64,000 nt of DNA from an uncultured Rhizobium sp. (GTDB lineage: Bacteria; Pseudomonadota; Alphaproteobacteria; Rhizobiales; Rhizobiaceae): contig CAMFHE010000005.1 of NCBI GenBank assembly GCA_945952045.1, positions 118,335-182,334 on the forward strand. The letters run 5' to 3'. The notes beneath the pieces were generated by a model. The model worked only from the letters and a program-made list of their open reading frames with translations. It did not search any database and had not been told where the DNA came from. Each line of letters starts with the position of its first letter. Position 1 is the stretch's first letter. The translations under genes were made by a program, and so were the position numbers. Of this stretch, positions 40,018 through 48,294 are shown piece by piece.

Positions 40018-41707
40018 GGCGCGGGGTTTTCCGCGCCTCAGCGGTTGCCGCCGCCGTGCGCTGCGCCTGTGCCTCGGCCAGCAGGCCGTCCAGTTCGGCG
40101 ATATCGTGGACGATCAGCGTTTCCAGCGTGCCGGCGCGGCCGCGGATGGAGATGTCGTGGATTTCGCAATCGGCTTTTCCCAGTCCTGCGAAGCGCAGAA
40201 CGTCGGCGGAGACCGCAAGCTGCGCCTCGTATTCCTTGGCAAAACCTTCGAGACGGCTTGCGGCATTGATCGTATCGCCGACCGCCGTCAGCGACGAGGC
40301 GCGGCCATAGCCGATCTGGCCGATGATCGCCGTGCCGGCATGCATGCCCATGGCGATCCGTAGCGGCGCTTCGAGCTCGGTCGTGACGCTGCGATTGAGC
40401 ACCTCGATGCCGCGGGCGATGCGCGACGCCGCCGTCAGCGCCTGCAGGCTGGCCTCCTCGATGCCGTTCTTCAATCCGAACAGCGCGAGCGCGCCATCGC
40501 CGATGAACTTGTCGATGACGCCGCCCGAGGCTTCCACGGCCTCGCCGACGGTTTCGAAATAGCGGTTCAGCAGAAAAACCGTATCGAAGGGCAGGCGCTG
40601 CTGGGCGATCAGGGTGAAATCGCGAAGATCGCAGAACAACACCGCAATGCGGCGCTCGCGTCCGGCCGCCTCCTGTTCGCTCGGTTGCAGCTTGACGCCG
40701 ATGTTTTCGGCGCCGAGCACCGGCGCGATCGACAGGTCATGCGTCATGCGCAACTGGCAGGCAAGGCGGACATTGTCGGGCGCGCGAATACGGGCGAGCG
40801 TTGCCTTTTCCGCTTCGCCCGGCGGCGGTTGCTCCTCCAGCCCCTCGATCACCCGCACGCGGCAGGTGGAACAGCGCCCGCGCCCGCCGCAGGTCGAGAG
40901 ATGCGGAATGCCGGCGGCGCGGCTGGCTTCCAGTACGCTATAGCCGCGCGGCACGGAAACGGTGCGGTCGGGATAGGTGACCTTCACCTTGCCGCGCACG
41001 GGGACGAGGCGGGCGATCAGCGTCAGGACGATGCCGCCCCAGAGCAGCGAAAGAATGCTCAGGCGAATGAAATGCAGCGTCTCGGCATCGCTGCGCGGCG
41101 GCTTGAACCACATTTCCGACGCTGGCGGCAACGAGCGGGCGCCGGCGGCGAAGCCGAGCAGCGCCAGCAGCGGCACCAGCAGCGCGAAGGAATAGAGAAA
41201 CAGCGCGTAGCGCGGATACCAGTCGCGGCTGCGCATCCAGAACCACAGGCCGAGGCAGCCGTGGAACCAGGCGAGCAGCAGCGCCAAGGATTGCCGCGTC
41301 GCCAGGAAGGGGTCCGCCCAGAGCCGCGGCAAGACGTCGTAATAGCCGTCGCCGTAACCGGTCAGCATCCATTCGACGCGCGTGCTGATGACATGGCTGA
41401 CGACGAGAAAGGGAAAGCTGAGGCCGAACAGGATTTTCAGCGCCTCGCGCATCGGCATGCGAAGCGTCTGGCGGCGATAGAGGCTTTCCAGCGCCAACAG
41501 GAAATGGGCGAGCAGCGAACCGTAGAGCAGGATCGTGCCCGGCACGCTGCGCCAGAGAAGATTGAACAGGGCGCGTGCCCGCTCCATCGCATCGACGGAA
41601 ATCAGCCCGAGCGCATGATTGAGAAAATGGGTCAACAGGAACAGGCCGAGGCAAAGGCCCGTTATGAGATGCAGGCGCTTGCGTGTGCGCGAGGAAAGGA
41701 CCTTCAA
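39992..41707 (-). CDS. cyaC: CyaC-like redox-sensing class III adenylate cyclase (haem-type anchor, [2Fe-2S], cyclase)
   Basis: A 571-residue three-part protein. Residues about 10-260 form six helices with histidines at 27, 31, 68, 105 and 149, like the diheme anchor of succinate dehydrogenases. Then a ferredoxin domain with STCGGRGRCSTCRVRV and LACQ ligands (about 290-340), and a C-terminal class III cyclase (VLFCDLRDFT and DKFIGDGALALFG metal-binding Asp). The architecture matches S. meliloti CyaC, reported as a quinone-responsive diheme-B, iron-sulfur adenylate cyclase. A TTG start at 41707 is chosen because AGGGA lies 7 bases upstream; the longer frame runs into a repeat. It is embedded in the pyrimidine cluster. 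Confidence 0.87.
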   Translation of the reverse strand: MKVLSSRTRKRLHLITGLCLGLFLLTHFLNHALGLISVDAMERARALFNLLWRSVPGTILLYGSLLAHFLLALESLYRRQTLRMPMREALKILFGLSFPFLVVSHVISTRVEWMLTGYGDGYYDVLPRLWADPFLATRQSLALLLAWFHGCLGLWFWMRSRDWYPRYALFLYSFALLVPLLALLGFAAGARSLPPASEMWFKPPRSDAETLHFIRLSILSLLWGGIVLTLIARLVPVRGKVKVTYPDRTVSVPRGYSVLEASRAAGIPHLSTCGGRGRCSTCRVRVIEGLEEQPPPGEAEKATLARIRAPDNVRLACQLRMTHDLSIAPVLGAENIGVKLQPSEQEAAGRERRIAVLFCDLRDFTLIAQQRLPFDTVFLLNRYFETVGEAVEASGGVIDKFIGDGALALFGLKNGIEEASLQALTAASRIARGIEVLNRSVTTELEAPLRIAMGMHAGTAIIGQIGYGRASSLTAVGDTINAASRLEGFAKEYEAQLAVSADVLRFAGLGKADCEIHDISIRGRAGTLETLIVHDIAELDGLLAEAQAQRTAAATAEARKTPRPIRGFRAP

Positions 41708-41794
41708 GCGGACATCCCTGTTGGCGGCGGTTCCAGGGCAATAGCAGCAGATGTCTGGAGCGGTTTTGCGGCTGGACTGGCGAAAAACAAAAAG

Positions 41795-41837
41795 AAAGAG
41801 CGTTTTCACACTTCAAAGAATTGTGAAAACGCTCTTT
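41795..41837 (-). terminator. Terminator-like palindromic repeat after preA
   Basis: AAAGAGCGTTTTCAC (41795-41809) and GTGAAAACGCTCTTT (41823-41837) are a perfect 15-bp inverted repeat. On the minus strand a T-rich tract follows, 133 bases beyond the preA stop. The core belongs to the same repeat family as 9073-9150. Confidence 0.7.
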
Positions 41838-41970
41838 GACTTTGCTTGTTGTTGTTATCCGCGAGTTCGCGCCATCCGGCAACGCATGTTTTGGAGACGA
41901 TGTGTTTATCGCTCCTCCCTGTTTTCGGCAGGGAGCCGCCGACCACCGGATAGGCGGCCGGCAGTGCCGG

Positions 41971-43284
41971 TTATTCCGCGGCCTGGCGGGCCATCGGGTT
42001 GTTGGGGTGTGTCGTCCAGTTGGCGTAGTTCGGATCGACGTTTTTGCCGGTGCGCTGGTCGAGGGCGCCGGCATCCAGCGCCACCATCGAGATGCAGTTT
42101 TCGACCGGGCAGACATTGACGCAGAGATTGCAGCCGACGCACTCGTCTTCCATGACCTCGAAATGGCGCACGCCATTGACGAAGTTGGTGATCGCCTGGT
42201 GCGAGGTGTCCTCGCAGGCGATGTGACAACGACCGCACTTGATGCAGGCATCCTGGTCGATGCGCGCCTTGGCGATGTAGTTGAGGTTGAGATACTGCCA
42301 GTCGGTGACGTTCGGCACGGCGCGGCCGCTGACATCGTCGAGCGTGCGATGACCCTTTGCATCCATCCAGTCGGACAGGCCCGTGATCATTTCCTCGACG
42401 ATCTTGAAGCCATAGGTCATGGCGGCGGTGCAGACCTGCACATTGCCGGCGCCGAGCGCCAGGAATTCAGCCGCATCGCGCCAGGTGGTGACGCCGCCGA
42501 TGCCGGAGATCGGCAGGCCGTAGGTCTCCGGATCGCGGGCGATCTCGGCAACCATGTTGAGCGCGATCGGCTTCACCGCCGGGCCGCAATAACCGCCATG
42601 GGTGCCCTTGCCGCCGACCGTCGGCTCCGGAGCAAACGTATCGAGGTCGACCGAAACGATCGAATTGATCGTGTTGATCAGCGAAACGGCGTCGGTGCCG
42701 CCGGCCTTTGCGGCGCGCGCCGGCTTGCGGATGTCGGTGATATTCGGCGTCAGCTTGGTAATGACCGGCATGCGGCTATACTGCTTGCACCAGCGCACCA
42801 CCATTTCGATATATTCCGGCACCTGTCCGACCGCAGCGCCCATGCCGCGCTCGGACATGCCGTGGGGACAGCCGAAGTTCAGTTCGATGCCATCGGCGCC
42901 TGTCTCTTCGACGAGCGGCAGAATGGCCTTCCACTCTTCCTCGACGCAAGGCACCATGATCGAAGCGATCAGCGCCCGGTCCGGCCAGTTCATCTTCACC
43001 TGCTTCATTTCACGCAGGTTGGTCTGCAGGTCGCGGTCGGTGATCAGTTCGATATTGTTGAGGCCGAGCAGGCGGCGGTCGGCGCCCCAGATCGCGCCGT
43101 AGCGCGGGCCGTTGACGTTGACGACCGGCGGCCCTTCCGAACCCAGCGTCTTCCAGACGACGCCGCCCCAGCCGGCCTTGAAGGCACGCTCGACATTGTA
43201 CGCCTTGTCGGTCGGCGGGGCAGACGCCAGCCAGAAGGGGTTCGGGGATTTGATGCCTACGAAATTGTTCCTGATGTCAGCCAT
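41971..43284 (-). CDS. preA: NAD-dependent dihydropyrimidine dehydrogenase subunit PreA
   Basis: A 437-residue FMN enzyme with a dihydroorotate-dehydrogenase-like barrel and a C-terminal pair of 4Fe-4S clusters (CIKCGRCHIAC and CVGCNLCVNVCP). It reduces uracil/thymine to the dihydro forms in the first step of the reductive pathway, with PreT as electron-transfer partner. Conserved NFGCPHGMSERGMGA near 160. ATG at 43284 follows AAGGGAA. It lies 13 bases after preT. Confidence 0.95.
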   Translation of the reverse strand: MADIRNNFVGIKSPNPFWLASAPPTDKAYNVERAFKAGWGGVVWKTLGSEGPPVVNVNGPRYGAIWGADRRLLGLNNIELITDRDLQTNLREMKQVKMNWPDRALIASIMVPCVEEEWKAILPLVEETGADGIELNFGCPHGMSERGMGAAVGQVPEYIEMVVRWCKQYSRMPVITKLTPNITDIRKPARAAKAGGTDAVSLINTINSIVSVDLDTFAPEPTVGGKGTHGGYCGPAVKPIALNMVAEIARDPETYGLPISGIGGVTTWRDAAEFLALGAGNVQVCTAAMTYGFKIVEEMITGLSDWMDAKGHRTLDDVSGRAVPNVTDWQYLNLNYIAKARIDQDACIKCGRCHIACEDTSHQAITNFVNGVRHFEVMEDECVGCNLCVNVCPVENCISMVALDAGALDQRTGKNVDPNYANWTTHPNNPMARQAAE

Positions 43285-43297
43285 GGTCGTGTTCCCT

Positions 43298-44659
43298 TCA
43301 GGCGACAGCTGCGGACGGCTGCGCGCCGGCAAGCAGCGCACGGTTGATCGATTCAGCGGCATCGCGACCGTTGGCGACAGCGGCGACCGTCAGGTCTTCG
43401 CCGCCGACAACGCAGTCGCCGCCGGCCCAGACGCCAGGCAACGAGGTGCGGCCATCGGCATCGACGACGATGCGGCCGCCCTCCATGGCGAGGCTTCCGA
43501 GCCCCGACGCCTCGAAGGTCTGGCCGATCGCCTTGAACACCTGGTCCGTGGCGATCACGCCGGTCTCGCCGGTGCCGACCAGACGGCCCTCGGACAGCTC
43601 GGTATATTCCACCTCGATACCGGCAACGCGGCCGTCGCGGGCGATAATCTTCTTGGGCGCCAGCCAATGGCGGATGATGACGCCCTTGGAGGCGGCCAGA
43701 TCCTGCTCGAAGCCGGATGCGTTCATGTGCTCCTTGCCGCGGCGGTAGCAGATCGTGACTTCTTCCGCGCCGAGCAGTTTTGCCTGGACGGCGGCATCGA
43801 CCGCCGTCATGCCGCCGCCGATGACGACGACGCGGCGGCCAATCTCGACCGCTGCCTTGTCACCCGATTGCCGCAGGCCGGCGATGAAATCGACCGCATC
43901 GACCACGCCGTCCAGTTCCTCGCCTTCGGTGCGCAGCGCATTGACGCCGGCAAGGCCGATGCCGAGGAAGACCGCGTCGAATTCGCCGGTGAGATCGCCA
44001 AGGCTGAAATCGCGGCCGAGCTTCTGGCCATGCTTGACCTCGATGCCGCCGATCGACAGCACGTAATCCACCTCGCGCTGGGCGAAGTTGTCAGTCGATT
44101 TATAGGTGGCGATGCCATATTCGTTGAGGCCGCCGGCCTTTTCGCGGGCGTCGAAGACAACGACCGCATGGCCGTTCACCGCCAGGCGATGGGCAGCGGC
44201 AAGGCCGGCCGGGCCTGCGCCGACGACGGCGATGCGTTTGCCGCTCGATGCCGCGCGGGCATAGAACTGCTTGCCCTGATCCATGGCGATGTCGGTTGCG
44301 TAACGCTGCAACCGGCCGATCTCCACGGGGCGATGCTCGGCCGTGTTGCGCACGCAGGCCTGCTCGCACAGCGTTTCGGTGGGACAGACGCGGGCACACA
44401 TGCCGCCGAGAATGTTCTGGTCGAAGATGGTGTTGGCCGCGCCGATCGGATTGCCGGTCGAGATCTGGCGGATGAACAGCGGAATGTCGATCGAGGTCGG
44501 ACAGGCCGTCATGCACGGCGCATCGTAGCAGAAGTAGCAGCGGTCGGAAGCGACCAGCGCCTCATGGTTCTCAAGGCGCGGGTGAAGGTCGGAAAAATTG
44601 GCGTCGTATTCGGCAGGCATCAGCCGGCCCGCCTTTATCCCAGTGTCCAGTCGTCCCAT
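43298..44659 (-). CDS. preT: Dihydropyrimidine dehydrogenase subunit PreT (NAD(P)H/FAD, Fe-S)
   Basis: A 453-residue glutamate-synthase-beta-like flavoprotein. N-terminal Fe-S cysteines (CYFCYDAPCMTACPTSIDIP; GGMCARVCPTETLCEQACVR) precede FAD (VVGAGPAGLAAAHRLAV, about 136-152) and NAD (VVIGGGMTAVDAAVQAKLLG) folds. It feeds electrons from NAD(P)H to PreA. First gene of preT-preA, with an operator-like site 59 bases upstream. Confidence 0.95.
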   Translation of the reverse strand: MGRLDTGIKAGRLMPAEYDANFSDLHPRLENHEALVASDRCYFCYDAPCMTACPTSIDIPLFIRQISTGNPIGAANTIFDQNILGGMCARVCPTETLCEQACVRNTAEHRPVEIGRLQRYATDIAMDQGKQFYARAASSGKRIAVVGAGPAGLAAAHRLAVNGHAVVVFDAREKAGGLNEYGIATYKSTDNFAQREVDYVLSIGGIEVKHGQKLGRDFSLGDLTGEFDAVFLGIGLAGVNALRTEGEELDGVVDAVDFIAGLRQSGDKAAVEIGRRVVVIGGGMTAVDAAVQAKLLGAEEVTICYRRGKEHMNASGFEQDLAASKGVIIRHWLAPKKIIARDGRVAGIEVEYTELSEGRLVGTGETGVIATDQVFKAIGQTFEASGLGSLAMEGGRIVVDADGRTSLPGVWAGGDCVVGGEDLTVAAVANGRDAAESINRALLAGAQPSAAVA

Positions 44660-44717
44660 TGAAGTTCCCTCTTTTAGTAAACGGCTAGTGAGAGGAAGCG
44701 TAACTCAGGAAAATTTA

Positions 44718-44733
44718 TTTATCAAACGGTAAA
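44718..44733. promoter_or_regulatory. RutR-like operator candidate upstream of preT
   Basis: TTTATCAAACGGTAAA, in an A/T-rich promoter region 59-74 bases upstream of preT. It is almost the same as TTGACCGAATGGTAAA at 39218-39233 (shared pattern TTkAyCrAAyGGTAAA). Confidence 0.6.
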
Positions 44734-44939
44734 ATTTTAAAAGGAAATGGGTTTTCGCGCAGCGCAAAACGATCCTATGCGGATGAAAAAACTTGGTTTT
44801 CCGCGTTATGCGCGGGTCGGAGCGATCCGACGGGCTTCCGTCCAAGCATCGCCAGCGTCCGGTTTAAAATTATACTGTAGAACTCATATTTTCGAATTTC
44901 GCACTGATGGAGAAAAATCAAAAAAGAACGGAACGGGCC

Positions 44940-44964
44940 GGAACCTTTCCGTCGCCATATCGTT
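44940..44964 (+). promoter_or_regulatory. EcfG (general stress sigma factor) promoter of a probable small RNA
   Basis: GGAAC at 44940-44944, 16-base spacer, then CGTT at 44961-44964 in the plus direction. The same element and spacing appears at three other sites of the general stress locus. No coding gene follows before the opposing histidine kinase gene. Confidence 0.75.
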
Positions 44965-44970
44965 TTTATT

Positions 44971-45100
44971 GTATCCGAACGGCCTATCGCATCGACCCCA
45001 ATGCGCGCCCCAAGGCCTTCGGATCTTCACTCACGGTTCCCCTCCCGGTGAGTGTCAAGGCAGCCAGCGCACCCAAATTCGCTGGCTGCCTTTACTTTTT
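44971..45100 (+). ncRNA. Probable EcfG-dependent small RNA, GsrN-like
   Basis: About 130 bases, between an EcfG promoter and a terminator, with no credible ORF. Three hairpins can be drawn: TCCGAA/GGCCT (44974-44985) with AGGCC/TTCGGA (45013-45023); CACTCAC (45028-45034) with GTGAGTG (45048-45054), whose loop contains CCCCTCCC; and the terminator stem AAGGCAGCCAGCG (45057-45069) with CGCTGGCTGCCTT (45080-45092), followed by TACTTTTT. GsrN of Caulobacter is a sigma-T (EcfG)-dependent small RNA with an exposed C-rich loop, conserved in alphaproteobacteria. Identity as a GsrN homologue is inference from promoter, structure and location. Confidence 0.65.
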
Positions 45101-45149
45101 CCAGACAATGAACAAGTCGGCTCGGGATCGTTGGACGAAGGCGGTCGCG

Positions 45150-46166
45150 TCAGGCGGGGCGGGAGAGAATCTCGAATTCCGCTTCGGGAACGGTCAGCCG
45201 ATATTCGATGCTGTGCGGCGTCATCAGGAAGCTTGCCGAGCCGGCAACGGAGGTCGGAACGACGCGCTCCAGCACGGTGCGGCCAAAACTCTTTTCCTCG
45301 AATTCGCTGCCGTTGCGACCGAAACCCAGCAGCTCGCTCCAGACGATCAGGATTGCCGCCCGGCCATCGGTTTCGACTTCGCGACATTCGAGCGAAATGC
45401 TCGAAGCGCCCGAGGCGATGGCGCCATGCGCGGCGGAATTGACGATCAGTTCATGCAGGGCAAGGCCGATATGCACGGCGGCGTTCGGGCTCAGATGCGC
45501 ATTGACGCCCTGAACTTTCAAAGGGGAGGCGCGATCGGGCCAATAGGGGGCGAACTGCTTTTCGGCGAGTTCGAACAGATAGGCGCCGCGCCAGCTCGAA
45601 TCGGTGATCAGGTCCTGCGAATGCGACAGCGACTGCAAGCGCCCGCGAAATTTCTTCAGGAAGAAATCGAGGGAGATCGTATTGCGCGCGGTCTGCATGG
45701 CGATGCCCTGGATGATCGCGAGCAGGTTTTTGGAGCGATGCGACAGTTCGCGCAGCAGGGATTTCAGCACGCGCTCGCGATGGCGCGTATCGGTCACGTC
45801 GGAGACGATCGACAGCAGGCCGATGCGGTCATCCTGCGCGGTGCGTTCGATCTTCAGTTCATAGATACGGACGCCGTCCGGCGTGCTTGTTTCGATTTCG
45901 GTAACCGCCGGCTCGCCGTTGCGAAGCACCTGCCGCTTGATGGCGACAAGGCGCGCACCATCGATTTCGCCGAACAGCGCGGCGTCATCGCGGCCAAGCG
46001 TTTCGGACGAGGCGGAAAAATGCGCAGGGAGATTTTCGACGTAGCGGATGGCGAGCGCATCGTCCTGCTGGATCACGCCAATGCCCGCGCCCGAAAGCGC
46101 TCTTTCCAGGACGAGCGTCTTCGATACGGCACTGAATTCCGGCCCCGAAATTGAATGACTACTCAC
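45150..46166 (-). CDS. HWE/HisKA_2-type histidine kinase of the general stress locus
   Basis: A 338-residue kinase without membrane helices. A PAS-like sensor (about 15-130) leads to the phosphoacceptor region RELSHRSKNLLAIIQGIA (His near 142), the HRxKN type of HWE/HisKA_2 kinases, and an ATPase domain with LHELIVNSAAHGA. Kinases of this type phosphorylate PhyR in alphaproteobacteria. It lies 161 bases downstream of phyR on the same strand with its own EcfG promoter. The signal is unknown. Confidence 0.88.
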   Translation of the reverse strand: MSSHSISGPEFSAVSKTLVLERALSGAGIGVIQQDDALAIRYVENLPAHFSASSETLGRDDAALFGEIDGARLVAIKRQVLRNGEPAVTEIETSTPDGVRIYELKIERTAQDDRIGLLSIVSDVTDTRHRERVLKSLLRELSHRSKNLLAIIQGIAMQTARNTISLDFFLKKFRGRLQSLSHSQDLITDSSWRGAYLFELAEKQFAPYWPDRASPLKVQGVNAHLSPNAAVHIGLALHELIVNSAAHGAIASGASSISLECREVETDGRAAILIVWSELLGFGRNGSEFEEKSFGRTVLERVVPTSVAGSASFLMTPHSIEYRLTVPEAEFEILSRPA

Positions 46167-46282
46167 ATAACAGCCTTTCTTTGACCCCGCCCGTGCCGCA
46201 TCAGCGGGCGGGTGTCAAACATACCCTGCAACCGGAGACACGGACCTGACCCGCCAAAGTCGGGTCGACGCCTACCGTCGTA

Positions 46283-46307
46283 AACGGCGGTCGGCGCTGC
46301 CGGTTCC
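46283..46307 (-). promoter_or_regulatory. EcfG promoter of the histidine kinase gene
   Basis: Read on the minus strand: GGAAC (46307-46303), 16-base spacer, CGTT (46286-46283), about 120 bases upstream of the kinase start. It implies feed-forward control of the kinase by EcfG. Confidence 0.72.
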
Positions 46308-46327
46308 CCGGTTCGGCGAAAAAGATA

Positions 46328-47122
46328 TTACGCCGCTGCCTTTGTGGTTTCGTTAAAGAAAAGGGCCTGGCTGATCAGCGCCTTGACCATATCAGGGTTG
46401 AACGGCTTGGTGACGAGGAAGGTCGGTTCGGGGCGTTCGCCGGTCAAAAGCCGCTCTGGGAAGGCGGTGATGAAGATCACCGGGATCGAGCTGTTCTTGA
46501 GGATGTCGTTGACCGCATCGATACCGGAACTGCCATCGGCGAGCTGGATATCCGCCAGAACCATGCGCGGCTGGGTGCTGTCATAAAGCTTGACCGCTTC
46601 GGCGTGGGTGCGCGCAATGCCGGTGACGCGATGGCCGAGGCTTTCGACCATCTGCTCGATATCCATGGCTATCAGCGGCTCGTCTTCGATGATCATGATG
46701 TCGGTCGCCACCTGGCGGGAGATTTCCTGCGACGCCTCGTCGAGCAGGCCGAAGACGTCCTTTTCCGACTCGCTGACGATTTCGGCGATCTCGTCGATGC
46801 GGAAATTCTCGACGGAAGCGAGCAGGAAGGCCTGCCGTGCCAGAGGAGAAACCTTTGCGAGATTGACCGAGGCGCGCTGTTCCCAGGCGTAAGGCGATAC
46901 CGGCTCAGGGATGGAGACGACGGTGGAACCAAAAAGATCGGTGTAGAGTTTGTACAAGGCGACGCGATCGTCGGAGCTCTGCGGGAAGATGCTGATGTCG
47001 GCGATGATCGCTTCGAGGACAGCGGCGACATAGGCGTCGCCCGAGGTCTGGCTGCCGGTCAGCGCCCGTGAATAGCGCCGCAGATAAGGAATGTGCGGCG
47101 CGATTCGTGTAGACAAAGTCAT
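46328..47122 (-). CDS. phyR: General stress response anti-anti-sigma regulator PhyR
   Basis: A 264-residue protein. The N-terminal half (about 1-130) is an ECF sigma-factor-like domain (VALYKLYTDLFGS; LARQAFLLASVENFRIDEIA). The C-terminal half is a receiver domain (DIMIIEDEPLIAMDIEQMVE, the phospho-Asp in VLADIQLADG near 193, Lys in VTKPF). When phosphorylated, PhyR binds NepR through the sigma-like domain and frees EcfG. It is divergent from nepR-ecfG with an EcfG promoter upstream. Confidence 0.97.
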   Translation of the reverse strand: MTLSTRIAPHIPYLRRYSRALTGSQTSGDAYVAAVLEAIIADISIFPQSSDDRVALYKLYTDLFGSTVVSIPEPVSPYAWEQRASVNLAKVSPLARQAFLLASVENFRIDEIAEIVSESEKDVFGLLDEASQEISRQVATDIMIIEDEPLIAMDIEQMVESLGHRVTGIARTHAEAVKLYDSTQPRMVLADIQLADGSSGIDAVNDILKNSSIPVIFITAFPERLLTGERPEPTFLVTKPFNPDMVKALISQALFFNETTKAAA

Positions 47123-47171
47123 TGATATGCTCCCGTAAATTTACCCCGGACGCGGGTACTGATGAGCCAAA

Positions 47172-47230
47172 AACGCAAGCTCGGCAAAAAAGTTCCGCCA
47201 CTGCTGGAACTTTTTTGCCGCGCGGGGATT
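47172..47230. promoter_or_regulatory. Back-to-back EcfG promoters for phyR and nepR-ecfG
   Basis: A perfect 14-bp inverted repeat, GGCAAAAAAGTTCC (47183-47196) and GGAACTTTTTTGCC (47206-47219), puts two -35 elements head to head. The minus promoter is ideal: GGAAC (47196-47192), N16, CGTT (47175-47172), driving phyR. The plus side is GGAAC (47206-47210), N16, then GATT (47227-47230), a weaker -10, driving nepR-ecfG. Confidence 0.75.
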
Positions 47231-47395
47231 ATCCCCCTGACTTGCAGTTCATGATCGCGCGCAGATGACATGTGATCTCTGACGGATTTTGGGGCGGTGC
47301 CTGGCGCGGCGGTGGGTTTTTATCCAGCGCCGCTTTCGTGGCCTTGGACTGTAACGGGTAATATTCATGGCGCAACGGACAAGAGCGAAACTTTG

Positions 47396-47605
47396 ATGAT
47401 GAACAGCAAGACAGAGGAACAGGAGGCGCATACGGCGGGCGGGCGCGTTGCAGACATCCTGGATCCGAACAACCAGATCGGCATTCGCCTGCGTTCGCTC
47501 TATGCAGCGGTGCAGGAAGAGGTCATTCCGGACCGCTTCCTCGACCTGCTCGAAAAGCTCGACCATGTCGAGCGTATGGCTGCCGTCCAGACCGGTAATG
47601 AGTGA
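47396..47605 (+). CDS. nepR: Anti-sigma factor NepR
   Basis: A 69-residue protein with the NepR core IGIRLRSLYAAVQEEVIPDR and FLDLLEKLD (about 27-60). It holds EcfG inactive until phospho-PhyR takes it away. The ATG at 47396 is chosen (another ATG follows at 47399); no good ribosome site is seen for earlier starts. It ends within 8 bases of, or overlapping, the ecfG start. Confidence 0.93.
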   Translation: MMNSKTEEQEAHTAGGRVADILDPNNQIGIRLRSLYAAVQEEVIPDRFLDLLEKLDHVERMAAVQTGNE

Positions 47606-47612
47606 GGGGTTC

Positions 47613-48167
47613 ATGGACAACACGCAACCGAGCTTCAAGCGCGAGATGCTGGCGGCCCTTCCGAGCCTTCGAGCTTTCGCAATTTCTCTGATCGGCCGTC
47701 ACGACCGCGCGGACGATCTCGTCCAGGATACGATCATGAAGGCCTGGGCGAAGCAGGATCATTACCAGATGGGCACGAATATGAAGGCCTGGCTGTTCAC
47801 GATCCTGCGCAACGAGCTGTTCAGCCAGATGCGTAAGCATGGCCGCGAGATCCAGGACAGCGACGGCGTCTTCACGGAATCCATGGCGACCCATCCTTCG
47901 CAATATGGATCGATGGATTTGCAGGATTTCCGCCGCGCGCTCGAAAAGCTTCCCCCCGATCAGCGCGAAGCCATCATTCTCGTCGGCGCCTCGGGCTTTT
48001 CCTATGAGGAAGCTGCCGAAATCTGCGGCTGCGCCGTCGGTACGATCAAGAGCCGCGTCAATCGTGCGCGTCTTCGCCTGCAGGAAATGCTTCAGGTCAC
48101 CGGTGAAGGCGATTACGGCCCCGATGCGACCTCCGCCCCTCTGACCTCCAAGGCCTTCGCCTTCTAA
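47613..48167 (+). CDS. ecfG: General stress ECF sigma factor EcfG (RpoE2)
   Basis: A 184-residue ECF sigma factor. Region 2 reads GRHDRADDLVQDTIMKAWAK (about 24-43) and region 4 reads LPPDQREAIILVGASGFSYE with AEICGCAVGTIKSRVNRAR. It directs RNA polymerase to GGAAC-N16/17-CGTT promoters, several of which are visible here. The start is uncertain: ATG 47613 gives the usual length, while ATG 47598 overlaps the nepR stop and adds five residues (MSEGF). Confidence 0.95.
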   Translation: MDNTQPSFKREMLAALPSLRAFAISLIGRHDRADDLVQDTIMKAWAKQDHYQMGTNMKAWLFTILRNELFSQMRKHGREIQDSDGVFTESMATHPSQYGSMDLQDFRRALEKLPPDQREAIILVGASGFSYEEAAEICGCAVGTIKSRVNRARLRLQEMLQVTGEGDYGPDATSAPLTSKAFAF

Positions 48168-48294
48168 GCGAACGGCTTCTTCCTACAAAAGCAAGCTCTA
48201 TCCTGACGGCCGCCTGCTGAACTGTGGGCGGCCGATGCTTGCGTTTGCGCTTTTGGAATAGGCAGGCGTGATCAAGGATAGCACATCCCAAAAA

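Noticed and set aside
41708..41809. Extending the cyclase N-terminus to an ATG at 41809
   Set aside because: The extra 34 codons cover a palindromic repeat and terminator, and AGGGA is ideally placed before the TTG at 41707.
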